From the NCBI GenBank assembly GCA_963703565.1, contig CAVPEW010000042.1, positions 62,001 to 126,000 of the forward strand: 64,000 nt of DNA. Direction: 5' to 3'. Position 1 is the stretch's first letter, and every line of letters begins with the position of its first letter. The stretch is from CAVPEW01 sp963703565. GTDB taxonomy: Bacteria > Actinomycetota > Acidimicrobiia > Acidimicrobiales > VFJN01. A program made the position numbers and the translations under genes. A model generated the notes under the pieces. The model was not told where the DNA came from and ran no database searches. It was given only the letters and a program-made list of their open reading frames with translations. Shown here piece by piece: positions 8,511-17,725 of the stretch.

Positions 8511-9458
8511 ATGGCCATCAGCCTGGGCGCCCACGTGGGCCAGCAGAACATGACCATGCACGACATGAGAGCCACCTGGGCCCGCCTCGACGAGGCCGGC
8601 ATGGACTGGATCTCCGCGTGGGACCACTTCTACGAGGCGCCCCCGGCGGGGGGCACGGTGGACCACTTCGAGGCCGTCGCCACCCTCGGCGCCCTGGCGG
8701 CCGACACCAGCCACGCCCGCATCGGCTGTCTGGTCTTCTACGTCGGGTACCGGAACCCGGCGATGCTGGCCAAGGTCGCCACCACGCTCGACCACATCTC
8801 GGGCGGTCGCTTCGAGCTGGGCCTGGGGGCCGGATGGCACGAGTGGGAGGCCCGGGCCTACGGCTACGACTTCCCGCCGGTGGGCACCCGGATCGACATG
8901 CTCGCCGAGGCGCTGCCGCTGGTGCGCTCGCTGCTGACCCAGCCGCGCACCACCTTCGAGGGCCGCCACTTCCGCGCCGAGGACGCGTCGTGCCTGCCGG
9001 CGCCGGTCCAGGCCCGCCTGCCCATCTGGGTCGGGGGAACCGGCGAGCGGCGCACCCTGCGCCTGGTGGCGGGCCACGCCGATGGCTGGAACGCCGCCTA
9101 CGTGTCGGCTGCCGAGTTCGGTCGCCTCTCGGGGGTCCTCGACCAGTGGTGCGACCGCGAAGGCCGCGACCGTAGCGAGGTCCGCCGCTCGGTGAACCTG
9201 ATGTTCATGCTCTCCGCCGACGCCGCCGGCGCGGCTCGCGTCGAGGCGGACCTGCGCGCCCAGTGGGGCGAGGCGGCCGACAGGGTCACCCAGGGGGCGC
9301 TGGTGGGCACGCCCGACGACGCGATCGACGCGGTGTGCGCCTACGCCGAGGCGGGCGCGCAGGAGGTCAACGTGGCCCTGCGGGCTCCGTGGGACAGCGA
9401 GGCCCTCGAGGCATACCTGACCCACGTCGTGCCAGCGGTACGCGCCAGGTTGGACTGA
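8511..9458 (+). CDS. LLM-class F420-dependent oxidoreductase
   Basis: A 315-residue luciferase-like (TIM-barrel) oxidoreductase: WISAWDHFYEAP, HISGGRFELGLGAGWHEWE, LPIWVGGTGERRTLRLVAGHADGWN and a C-terminal GTPDDAIDAV. These features place it in the actinobacterial branch that uses coenzyme F420 rather than FMN. The cofactor is available locally in the sense that cofC, for F420 synthesis, lies 8 kb away. The substrate is unknown; the preceding acyl-CoA dehydrogenase suggests fatty-acyl or ketone catabolism. ATG is preceded by GGGAGGAGCG, a good ribosome-binding site. Confidence 0.88.
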   Translation: MAISLGAHVGQQNMTMHDMRATWARLDEAGMDWISAWDHFYEAPPAGGTVDHFEAVATLGALAADTSHARIGCLVFYVGYRNPAMLAKVATTLDHISGGRFELGLGAGWHEWEARAYGYDFPPVGTRIDMLAEALPLVRSLLTQPRTTFEGRHFRAEDASCLPAPVQARLPIWVGGTGERRTLRLVAGHADGWNAAYVSAAEFGRLSGVLDQWCDREGRDRSEVRRSVNLMFMLSADAAGAARVEADLRAQWGEAADRVTQGALVGTPDDAIDAVCAYAEAGAQEVNVALRAPWDSEALEAYLTHVVPAVRARLD

Positions 9459-9493
9459 GGGCGCGACGGGCGCGCTGGCCACACTGGAAGGGC

Positions 9494-12400
9494 ATGGCCC
9501 CGACCCGATCAGAGCTACGTCACGCCCTGGCCCAGGCCAGCCTGGCCGACGAGGCGCGCCTGGCCCGTCAGCTGCGCCGGGCCCGCCCCGACGAGCTCGA
9601 GGGCCTCGCCGACCGCATCGAGGTGGCCCGTGCCGCGGCCGCCGCCCGTCGCGCCGCCGTGCCCGAGGTGCGCTACCCGCCCGAGCTGCCGATCTCGCAA
9701 CGGGTGGCCGAGCTGCGCGCGGCGCTCGCGGCGCACCAGGTGGTGGTGGTGGCGGGCGAGACGGGGTCGGGGAAGAGCACGCAGCTGCCCAAGATCTGCC
9801 TGGACGCCGGGTGCGGGGTGCGGGGCATGATCGGCCACACCCAGCCACGCCGCCTGGCGGCACGCGCGGTGGCCGAGCGGGTCGCCGACGAGCTCGGGGT
9901 CGAGCTGGGCGGACGGGTCGGCTACGCCGTGCGCTTCGCCGACCGGGTCGGCGAAGCGACGCTGGTCAAGGTGATGACCGACGGGCTGCTGCTCGCCGAG
10001 CTGCGCAGCGACCCCGACCTGCGCCGCTACGACACGATCATCCTCGACGAGGCCCACGAGCGCAGCCTCAACATCGACTTCCTGCTCGGCTACCTCGCCC
10101 GGCTGTTGCCCCGCCGCCCCGACATGCGCCTGGTGGTGACATCGGCCACGATCGACACGGCGAGGTTCGCCGAGCACTTCGGCGGAGCGCCCGTGATAGA
10201 GGTGTCGGGCCGTACCTGGCCCGTCGAGCTGCGCTACAGGCCCTTCGACGGCGACGGCCGCGACCAGACCGACGCCGTGGTCGACGCGGTGCGCGAGCTG
10301 GCCACCGAGGGACCCGGCGACGTGCTGGTCTTCTGCAGCGGCGAGCGCGACATCCGAGATGCCGCCGTCGCGCTCGAGCGGGCTCGTCTGCCCCACACCG
10401 AGGTGCTGGCCCTGTACGCCCGGCTGCCCACCGCCGAGCAGCACAAGGTGTTCGCCCCCCACACCGGTCGTCGCGTCGTGCTGGCGACCAACGTCGCAGA
10501 GACCTCGCTGACCGTGCCCGGCATCCGCGGCGTCGTCGACCCCGGCACGGCGCGGATATCGCGCTACAACCGCCGCACGAAGGTCCAGCGCCTGCCGATC
10601 GAGCCGATCAGCAGGGCCTCGGCCGACCAGCGCGCCGGGCGCTGCGGGCGCGTGGGGCCCGGCACCTGCATCCGCCTCTACTCGCCCGAGGACCTCGAGG
10701 CCCGCGCCGAGTTCACAGAACCCGAGATCCTGCGCACCAACCTGGCCTCGGTCGTGCTGTCGATGGCCGCGCTGGGCCTGGGCGACGTGGAGGACTTCCC
10801 CTTCCTGGACCCACCCGAGGCGCGCGCGGTGGGCGACGCCGTTGCGCTGCTCGTCGAGCTGGGAAGCTCTCGAAGCGGTGTCGGTCCACCACGCTGGCAA
10901 GGCCACGGGAGGCCCCCGGTTGACCGCGCTGGGGCGATCGCTGTCGCGCCTTCCCGTGGATCCCCGCCTCGGGCGGATGATCCTGGCCGCGGAGGCCAAC
11001 GGATGCGTCGAGGAGGCCATCGTGGTGGCCGCGGGGCTGACCGTGGCCGATCCCCGCCGGCGCCCCGAGGGCGACGAGGCCAGAGCGGACCAGCTCCACA
11101 GCCGGTTCGACGTCGCCGACTCGGACCTGTCGTCGATCCTGGCGCTGTGGCGCCACCTGGCGCGCACCCAGCGCGAGCTCGGCTCGAGCGCCCTGCGCCG
11201 ACGCCTGCGGGACGAGCTGCTGGACCACCAGCGGGTGCGCGAGTGGCAGGATCTGGTCCGTCAGCTGCGCGAGGTCGTCCACGAGCTGGGCATCGCTCGT
11301 TCCAGCCGCCCCGACGACGCCGACGCGCTGCACCGCAGCGTGCTGGCCGGCCTGCTGTCGCAGATCGGCATGCGCGACCCCGACGGGCGCGAGTACCGGG
11401 GTGCGCGCCAGTCCCGCTTCGTGCTGGGTCGCTCGTCGGTGCTGCGTGGCCGCGAACCGGCGTGGGTGATGGCCGCCGAGCTGGTCGAGACCGACCGGTT
11501 GCGGGCGCACCGTGCGGCGAAGATCGATCCCGCCTGGGTCGAACCCCTGGCCGCGCACCTCGTGCGCGTCGCCCACGGCGAGCCCCGCTGGGACGCCCAG
11601 CGCGGCACGGCGGTGGTCGACGAGCGCGTGACCCTTCACGGGTTGCCGGTTGTCACGGCGCGGCCCGTCGCCTACGAGCGGATCGATCCGGCCGGCGCGC
11701 ACGCCCTGTTCGTGCGCCACGCCGTACGCCACGGCGACGGCCTGGCCCGCCGCGCCTTCCACGACGCTCTCGACGAGGCGCTCGACGAGCTGGCCCGCCT
11801 CCAGGACCGGCTCCGGCGCGCCGACCTGGTGCCCGACGACGACGAGCTCGTCGACCTGCTCTCGTCGCGCCTGCCGGTCTCGATCACCTCGCGGACGCGG
11901 TTCGAGCGTTGGTGGCGCGGCGCCGCCGACTCCGAGCGGGCAGCGCTGGCTCCCAGCGTCGGCGAGCTGCTCGGCGGTCGGGTCGAACCGGCGGAGCTGG
12001 CCGGGCTCCCCGACCGCCTCGACCTCGGCGGTGGCGTCACCGCCGAGCTCACCTACCTGTTCGACCCCGGCGAGCCCGCCGACGGCGTGGTGGCGCACGT
12101 GTCGCTGGCCGCCCTGGGAGCCCTCGACGCCGACCGTGTCGCGTGGGGGGTGCCCGGCCGCCGCCACGAGCTGGTCACAGCCCTGCTGCGCGCGCTGCCC
12201 AAGGACCTGCGCAGGCGCCTGGGCCCCGCCCCCGAGGTTGCCGCCGAGGTGCTGGCGGAGATCGACCCCGGCGACGGCGCCCTGGCAGTCGTGCTCGCAG
12301 CGGCGCTTCGCGACCGCTTCGACGTGCCGGTGGAGGCCGCCCACCTGGACCCGGAAGCTGCGCCCGCCCACCTGCGCCCGATCGTGCAGGTCGAGGACCC

Positions 12401-13397
12401 CGGCGGGGAACCGCTCGCGTGGGGCCGCGACGTCGCCGCGCTGGCCGCCCGGCTCGAGCCCGACCACAGCCGGCTCGTGGCCGCGGTCGGCGGCGGGATC
12501 GAGCGCAGCGGCCTCGTCGGGTGGCCCGACCTCGACCCCCTACCCGAGCAGGTGAGCGGGACCGTCGACGGCTACACCGTGCGCGGGTACCCGGCGCTGG
12601 TCGACGAGGGCGAAACGGTCGGAGTGCGCGTGCTGGCCGACCCGGGCGCCCAGCGCCGGGCCATGACGGCCGGGACGCGTCGCCTGGCGCTGCTGGTGGC
12701 GGGCAGCCCGCACGCCACGCTGGTCCGCGGCCTGGCCGGCCGGGCCGACCTCGTCGGTGTCGCGCTGCCCGGCGCCGGCCTCGAGGAGCTCGTCGCCGAC
12801 AGCATCGACGCTGCCGTGGACCGGATCGTTCGCGCACAGGGGGGACCGGCGTTCGACGGCGCCGGGTTCTCGTCGCTCGCCGCGGCGGTGCGCGGGCGCG
12901 TCGAAGCCCTGGCTTCGGCCGTCGCCGGATCCGCGCTCGACGCGGTGGTGGTCGCCGCCCGCCTCGAGGCGCGCCTGGCCGCGCTCGCCCCGACGGCCCT
13001 CGACGATGCCGTGGTGGACATGACGGACCAGCTCCACCGCCTGTTCCCCGCCCACTTCGTGGCCCGCACCGGCCTGGATCGCGTGCCGGACCTGGCGCGC
13101 TACCTGCGGGGCGTGCAACGACGCATCGACACCCTCGTAGAGCGTGCAGACCGCGACGCGCCGGTGGTGGCGCGCATCGTCGCACTCGAGCGCCGCTTCG
13201 CCGTGGTGCGCTCCAGGCTCGAGCCGGCGCGGTGGGCCGATCCCGACGTGGAGGCGGTCCGGTGGTCCCTCGAGGAGCTGCGGATCAGCCTGTTGGCCCA
13301 GGTCGTTGGGGCCAAGGGGCGGGTGAGCGAGGCGCGCGTCGCCGCCGCCATCGAGGACCTCGCCGCTGGCGCCCGCCACCCGAGCCGACCGACGTGA
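9494..13397 (+). CDS. hrpA: HrpA-type ATP-dependent RNA helicase (frameshifted by one extra base)
   Basis: A DEAH-box helicase: Walker A GETGSGKSTQLP, DEAH in ILDEAHERS, motif III VTSATID, motif VI QRAGRCGRVGPG, followed by the large C-terminal HA2/OB/DUF3418 region (LPVDPRLGRMILAAE). The frame breaks near 10864: frame one runs to VALLVELG and frame three resumes at ALEAVSVHHAGK. Removing one A of GGGAAGCTC restores one 1300-residue protein, the normal HrpA length. As given, the sequence encodes two pieces of about 457 and 845 residues. Known role: RNA unwinding, rescue of stalled ribosomes. The MOSC gene overlaps its stop codon. The start lies eight bases after a CACACT element; no clear Shine-Dalgarno. 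Confidence 0.85.
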
Positions 13398-14053
13398 GAG
13401 TGGGCGTCGGCGTCGTGCCCGCCGGCCCGATGGTGGCCAGCGTGCAGGTCGGGCTCCCCGCACCGTTGCGGGGTGGGGAGCGCGTGGTGCGCTCCGCCAT
13501 CGTGAAGGCGCAGGTGACGGGCTCGGTCCCGATCGGCGTCGAGGGCCTCGAGGGCGACCGCCAGGCGGACCGCCGCGTGCACGGAGGGCCGGACAAGGCC
13601 GTCTACGCCTACGCCGCCGAGGACTACCGATGGTGGAGCGCGCAGCTGGATCGGGCCGATCCGCTGCGACCGGGGACCTTCGGCGAGAACCTGACCACGG
13701 TCGGGCTCGACCTCGGCTCGTCGGCGTTGGGCGACCGGTGGCGGGTCGGCTCCGTCGTGCTCGAGGTGGCCCAGCCCCGCTCGCCGTGCGCCAAGCTCGG
13801 GATGCGCATGGGCGACCCCTGCTTCCCGGACCGCTTCACCGCCGCCGCGAGGCCGGGCGCATACCTGCGGGTGCTGGTCCCCGGCTCGCTCGCTGCCGGC
13901 GACCCGATCGAGGTCGACCCGGCACCACCGCCGACGGTGACCATCTCCGAGGTGTTCGCCGCGCCACGCGACGTCGACCTGGCGCGACGCGTGCTGGCCG
14001 ACCCGCGAGTGCCGGCGAGCTGGGCGAGCATGGCGGCGCGCCGGATGCGCTGA
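13394..14053 (+). CDS. MOSC-domain protein (YiiM-like)
   Basis: A 219-residue MOSC-domain protein: GDRQADRRVHGGPDKAVYAY, RPGTFGENLTT and the conserved Cys in RSPCAKLGMRMGDP, the residue proposed to carry the molybdenum-cofactor sulfur or N-hydroxylated substrate chemistry in YiiM-type members. Probably reduces N-hydroxylated compounds or handles Moco sulfur; it is not fused to an electron-transfer domain. The GTG start shares GTGA with the hrpA stop, a translational coupling arrangement. An internal ATG (13432) just before VASVQVG is an alternative closer to the usual family N-terminus. Confidence 0.85.
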   Translation: MRVGVGVVPAGPMVASVQVGLPAPLRGGERVVRSAIVKAQVTGSVPIGVEGLEGDRQADRRVHGGPDKAVYAYAAEDYRWWSAQLDRADPLRPGTFGENLTTVGLDLGSSALGDRWRVGSVVLEVAQPRSPCAKLGMRMGDPCFPDRFTAAARPGAYLRVLVPGSLAAGDPIEVDPAPPPTVTISEVFAAPRDVDLARRVLADPRVPASWASMAARRMR

Positions 14054-14075
14054 GCGTGCGGGCCACACTGGGGTC

Positions 14076-14627
14076 GTGTCGCCGACGAACGGCAAGCTCC
14101 TCGTCGCCGGGCCCATGCTCGACGACCCCAACTTCGATCGGGTGGTCGTGCTCGTGGTCGAGCACAGCGCCGAGGGGGCCCTGGGCCTGGTCCTCAACCA
14201 GCCTTCCGAGATCCCCGTGCGCGACGCACTGCCCGAGTGGGGCGACATGGCCAGCGAACCTCCGGTCGTGCACCGTGGCGGGCCGGTCGAGCCGGCCAGC
14301 GGCTGGTGCCTGGGCCGCATCAGGGGGCCAGTACCCCACGAGGGGTTCGTGCCGCTGCTGGGCGACCTCGGCCTCGTAGACCTCGGTGGCGACCCGCAGC
14401 GCTACGTGGGGGTGCTGGCCTCGGCGCGCTTCTACGCCGGCTACTCGGGTTGGGGTGCCGGCCAACTCGAGGGCGAGCTGGCCCTCGACGCCTGGATCGT
14501 CGTGGACGCGGCACCCGGCGACCCCTTCCACCCCGATCCCGCGGCGCTGTGGCACGACATCCTCGCCCGCCAGCGAGGCCGGCTGTCCGACCTGGCCAAC
14601 TTCCCGCCCCACCCCAGCGCCAACTGA
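14076..14627 (+). CDS. YqgE/AlgH family protein
   Basis: A 183-residue single-domain protein with the family hallmarks GKLLVAGPMLDDPNFDRVVV, GALGLVLNQPSE, the central HRGGPVE and the C-terminal GYSGWGAGQLEGEL. YqgE/AlgH proteins are widespread and structurally known but of uncertain function (AlgH is linked to alginate regulation in Pseudomonas). Length matches the family. The GTG start is six bases after a CACACT -10-like element with no Shine-Dalgarno sequence. It is 22 bases after the MOSC gene. Confidence 0.9.
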   Translation: MSPTNGKLLVAGPMLDDPNFDRVVVLVVEHSAEGALGLVLNQPSEIPVRDALPEWGDMASEPPVVHRGGPVEPASGWCLGRIRGPVPHEGFVPLLGDLGLVDLGGDPQRYVGVLASARFYAGYSGWGAGQLEGELALDAWIVVDAAPGDPFHPDPAALWHDILARQRGRLSDLANFPPHPSAN

Positions 14628-14722
14628 GATCTCGGTGGCCGCTACCGTGACCCGGTCCGGGTCGGCGATGATGCCCGGATGCCTCCTGTGATGCCGGCTC
14701 CCGGCGAGTCGGGCGACTACCG

Positions 14723-16312
14723 GTGAGCGACGGTCGCGTCGCGGGTCCAGCCGACCTGTCGGTGGGAGCATTCAGCGAGGACGGCCCCTGGAGCATCGAT
14801 CCCGAGCGGGTCGCGTGGCGCCACGGGCTGGACGAGGTCCGTCGGTCGGCGCGCGCCGAGGTCCCGGTGCTGATGGCTCACCGCGGCCCGCCGCCGCTGG
14901 GCCGCTTCGGGGTGACCGGGGCGCGCATCGGCCGGGCGCTGGTGTCGTGGTGGCTCGTCGAACGGCGCCTGGGCGCTCCCGCGTCGGGTGCGGGCCTCTC
15001 GCGTCGTCTGCGGGAGGCCTTCGAGTCCCTGGGCACCACATACATCAAGCTGGGCCAGATCATCTCGTCGGGCCAGGGCCTGTTCCCCGACTACCTGGTC
15101 GAGGAGTTCAAGCGCTGCCGGGACCAGGTGCCCGCCGAGTCGTTCGACTCGGTGTACGCCGTGGTCGAGGCCGAGCTCGGCCGGCCGCTGGGGGACGTCT
15201 TCGCCCGCTTCGAGACCGCCCCTGTGGCGGCGGCGTCGATCGCCCAGGTGCACCGGGCCACGCTGCGCTCGGGCGAGGAGGTGGTCGTCAAGGTGCAGCG
15301 CCCCGGGGTCGGCGAGCGGGTGCGGCGTGACATCCGGGCCATGTCCTGGATCGCCCCCCACCTGATCGGGCGGATCCCGGTCACCGCTCTGGCCAACCCG
15401 CCGGCACTGGTCGAGGTCTTCGCCGAGACCATCCTCGAGGAGCTCGACTTCCGCCTCGAGGCCGAGAACATGCTCGACATCGCTGCCGTGCTGGCCGCGG
15501 CCGGCCAGACCGTCATCGTGGTCCCCCGCCCGCACCCGGTGCTGGTGACCAAGCGGATGCTGGTCATGGAACGCCTCGACGGCTACGCGTTCGACGACGT
15601 GGAGGGGGTGGCGGAGGCGGGCATCGACGTCACGGCCATGTTGCGCGCCGGGCTCATCGCCTTCCTCGAGGGCGCCCTCTTCCACGGCGTGTTCCACGGC
15701 GACCTCCACGGCGGCAACCTGTTCATCCGCCCCGACGGCCGCATAGCGCTGCTCGACTACGGGATGACGGGCCGCCTCGGCGACCTGGACCGCCTCGGTT
15801 TCGTGCGCCTGCTCGTGGCCGCCGGCATCAACGACCAGATGGGCCAGCTCGCCGCCCTGCGGGACCTCGGGGCGTTGCCATCCGACACCGACCTGTCGGC
15901 GGTCGTGTCGGACCTGGGCCTCGACCAGCCCATGGTCGACCCGACGGCGATGTCGGCCGAGGATCTGCTGGGCGAGGTCCGGCGGCTGGTGAAGGCCCTG
16001 CTCGGCTACGGCGCCCGGCTCCCCAAGCCGCTCATGCTCTTCGTCAAGAACATGCTGTTCCTCGACGGGGCCGTCGCGTTGTACGCGCCGCACATGGACC
16101 TGTTCGCCGAGATCATGCAGATATCCGCGTACTTCACCCAGACCCACGGCGAGCGTCTCGCCGCAGAGGTCGGGCTGGACGCCGGCGACCTCGTCGTCGA
16201 CATCGACAGCATCAAGCGCTCGCTCGGAATGTCGGGCCAGGAGCTCAGCTACGCCGACCTGCAGGCCCGGCGTGAGCTGATCCGTCGCCGCTTCGACGGC
16301 CGCGGGGCCTGA
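14723..16312 (+). CDS. ABC1/UbiB-type atypical protein kinase
   Basis: A 529-residue ABC1 (ADCK/UbiB) protein. Visible motifs: the KxGQ signature YIKLGQIISS (about residue 110), the AAASIAQVHRA loop, ATP-binding VVVKVQRPGV, ILEELDFRLEAENM, catalytic FHGDLHGGNLF and metal-binding LLDYGMTGRL. UbiB proteins act in isoprenoid-quinone and lipid homeostasis; in actinobacteria with menaquinone the exact role is unsettled. No clear C-terminal membrane helices are seen, unlike proteobacterial UbiB. GTG start; a TACCGT near 14644 may be the promoter. It ends tail-to-tail with the PIG-L gene. Confidence 0.88.
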   Translation: MSDGRVAGPADLSVGAFSEDGPWSIDPERVAWRHGLDEVRRSARAEVPVLMAHRGPPPLGRFGVTGARIGRALVSWWLVERRLGAPASGAGLSRRLREAFESLGTTYIKLGQIISSGQGLFPDYLVEEFKRCRDQVPAESFDSVYAVVEAELGRPLGDVFARFETAPVAAASIAQVHRATLRSGEEVVVKVQRPGVGERVRRDIRAMSWIAPHLIGRIPVTALANPPALVEVFAETILEELDFRLEAENMLDIAAVLAAAGQTVIVVPRPHPVLVTKRMLVMERLDGYAFDDVEGVAEAGIDVTAMLRAGLIAFLEGALFHGVFHGDLHGGNLFIRPDGRIALLDYGMTGRLGDLDRLGFVRLLVAAGINDQMGQLAALRDLGALPSDTDLSAVVSDLGLDQPMVDPTAMSAEDLLGEVRRLVKALLGYGARLPKPLMLFVKNMLFLDGAVALYAPHMDLFAEIMQISAYFTQTHGERLAAEVGLDAGDLVVDIDSIKRSLGMSGQELSYADLQARRELIRRRFDGRGA

Positions 16313-16341
16313 ACGCGGGACCCTGATGGGCTCCAGGCGGC

Positions 16342-17073
16342 TCAGGTGTCGGTGAGGCGGCGGAACGCCTCGGCGGCGGCCAGCGAGTCGGGACGCCCCG
16401 CCGCGGCCGCCTCGGCGCGAATGCGGGCCCGGAACACCTCGAGCTGGGCGGCGGCGGTGGCGTCGTCGGCGCGCTCGTCGACCCCCATCGTCGATCGGAG
16501 CTGCGACCGGTGCGCCTCCAGGGCTGCGATCTTGGCCTCGACGAAGCCCTCCACGTCCTCGAGGTGGTCGGGCTCGTCGGCCTCGAACAACCACAGCTCG
16601 TCGGGTCGGTGCGGCGGGTTGGCCTGCTCGGTGAACACGTGGGGTTCACGCGCCGCCACCAGTGCCTCCACCGTCAGCAGGCCGGCGTGTCGATGGTCGG
16701 GGTGCAGGCGGTAGCGCTTCCACGGGTCGTGCCCCAGCAGCACCTGGGGCCGCAGCGCGCGGATCCAGTGGGCTACCTCCCAACGCTGGCGGATGCCGGA
16801 CTCGAGCTCCCCGTCGGGCCAGCCGAGGAACACGACCTGCCCCGTGGCGCCCAGGGCCTGGGCGGCGGCGCGCTGCTCGGCCTGGCGTGTCACGACCAGC
16901 TCGGCCGGGCTCGAAGACGGGTCCCAGGAGCCCTTGGAGCCGTCGGTGCAGACCAGCAGGTGCACCTCGCACCCGGCGGCGGCCCACTTCGCCAGCGTCG
17001 CGCCCGCGCCGAACTCGATGTCGTCGGGGTGTGCCGCCACGGCGAGCGCGGTGGTCGGCACGTCGCCGGTCAC
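16342..17073 (-). CDS. PIG-L (LmbE-like) zinc deacetylase
   Basis: A 243-residue PIG-L family hydrolase: zinc motif AVAAHPDDIEFGAGA at the N-terminus and the third zinc ligand in LHPDHRHAG. Family members remove N-acetyl groups from sugar conjugates such as GlcNAc-inositol (MshB) or bacillithiol and antibiotic intermediates. Specificity is not evident; it is shorter than MshB and lacks a clear MshB-type insert. The GTG start overlaps the cofC stop codon as GTGA, so it is the second gene of a coupled pair with F420 biosynthesis. It could act on an unrelated glycan. Confidence 0.8.
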   Translation of the reverse strand: MTGDVPTTALAVAAHPDDIEFGAGATLAKWAAAGCEVHLLVCTDGSKGSWDPSSSPAELVVTRQAEQRAAAQALGATGQVVFLGWPDGELESGIRQRWEVAHWIRALRPQVLLGHDPWKRYRLHPDHRHAGLLTVEALVAAREPHVFTEQANPPHRPDELWLFEADEPDHLEDVEGFVEAKIAALEAHRSQLRSTMGVDERADDATAAAQLEVFRARIRAEAAAAGRPDSLAAAEAFRRLTDT

Positions 17074-17672
17074 GAGCCGCTCACCGGGCCCGGCAGCTCG
17101 AGGTCCGCAGGCACGTCGACGTCCCATCCCAGTCGCTCGTCGGGCACCAGGCGGGCTGGCAGCCCCAACCGGGCCGCCTCGACACGGTGCGCAGCGAAGC
17201 TGCCCGGCCCGTAGGCGAAGCGGAAGCCGGCTGCGGTCGGCACGGCGGCCACGTTGGTGCCGTCGAGGCGGCGGTCGGGCACCAGGGTCACGCCGTCGAA
17301 GTCCGCCACCCAGGCGAGCTCGGTGGCCAGGGGCAGGTCGGCGTGCGCGACCACGGCGGTGGCGACTCCCCGCCGGGCCAGCTCGGCCACAGCGGCCTCG
17401 ACGGCGCCGTTGAGGCCCAGGCCCGGGGTCCACAGAACCTCGGCGCCGGCGCGGAGCGCCCATGCGCGCACTTCCGGGTCGTCGCAGACCACCGCGGCGG
17501 GCAGCGGCTCGGCGGCCGCGAGCACCGTGGCCGCCATCCGGCGCGCCAGCTCGGCGCGAGCCTCGGGGGCCAGGGCCGGGGCCAGGCGGACCTTGGCCGT
17601 CGAGAAGGCCTTCACCGGCACGAGCACGGCACTCGGCCCAACCGAGGGAGGAGACCCGGCCGCGACGCGCAC
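17070..17672 (-). CDS. cofC: 2-phospho-L-lactate/phosphoenolpyruvate guanylyltransferase (CofC/FbiD), F420 biosynthesis
   Basis: A 200-residue nucleotidyltransferase-fold protein: LVPVKAFSTAKVRLAPAL at the N-terminus (the conserved Lys-Arg substrate region), VCDDPEVRAWA, VVAHADLPLA and the C-terminal ERLGWDVDVPADL. CofC/FbiD activates phospholactate or phosphoenolpyruvate with GTP in coenzyme F420 synthesis. GTG 17672 is chosen because TACCGT on the minus strand (17680-17685) ends exactly seven bases earlier; a second GTG four codons upstream overlaps that hexamer. It is divergent from gpsA and coupled to the PIG-L gene. Confidence 0.82.
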   Translation of the reverse strand: MRVAAGSPPSVGPSAVLVPVKAFSTAKVRLAPALAPEARAELARRMAATVLAAAEPLPAAVVCDDPEVRAWALRAGAEVLWTPGLGLNGAVEAAVAELARRGVATAVVAHADLPLATELAWVADFDGVTLVPDRRLDGTNVAAVPTAAGFRFAYGPGSFAAHRVEAARLGLPARLVPDERLGWDVDVPADLELPGPVSGS

Positions 17673-17679
17673 CGTGGGC

Positions 17680-17719
17680 ACGGTACCCCGTCGTCGCGGC
17701 GAACGGCCCGCCCTAAGGT
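17680..17719. promoter_or_regulatory. Divergent leaderless -10 pair for cofC and gpsA
   Basis: Two -10 hexamers point away from each other: TACCGT on the minus strand (17680-17685), seven bases before the cofC GTG, and TAAGGT on the plus strand (17714-17719), six bases before the gpsA GTG. The two start codons are only 53 bases apart, so the -35 regions of both promoters must overlap. No Shine-Dalgarno fits either gene. Confidence 0.6.
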
Positions 17720-17725
17720 CGTCGG

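Noticed and set aside
9263..14053. 1596-residue plus-strand open frame joining hrpA N-terminus and the MOSC protein
   Set aside because: Its middle is out-of-frame Arg/Pro-rich sequence; the true hrpA C-terminus is in another frame after a one-base shift and the MOSC gene starts separately.
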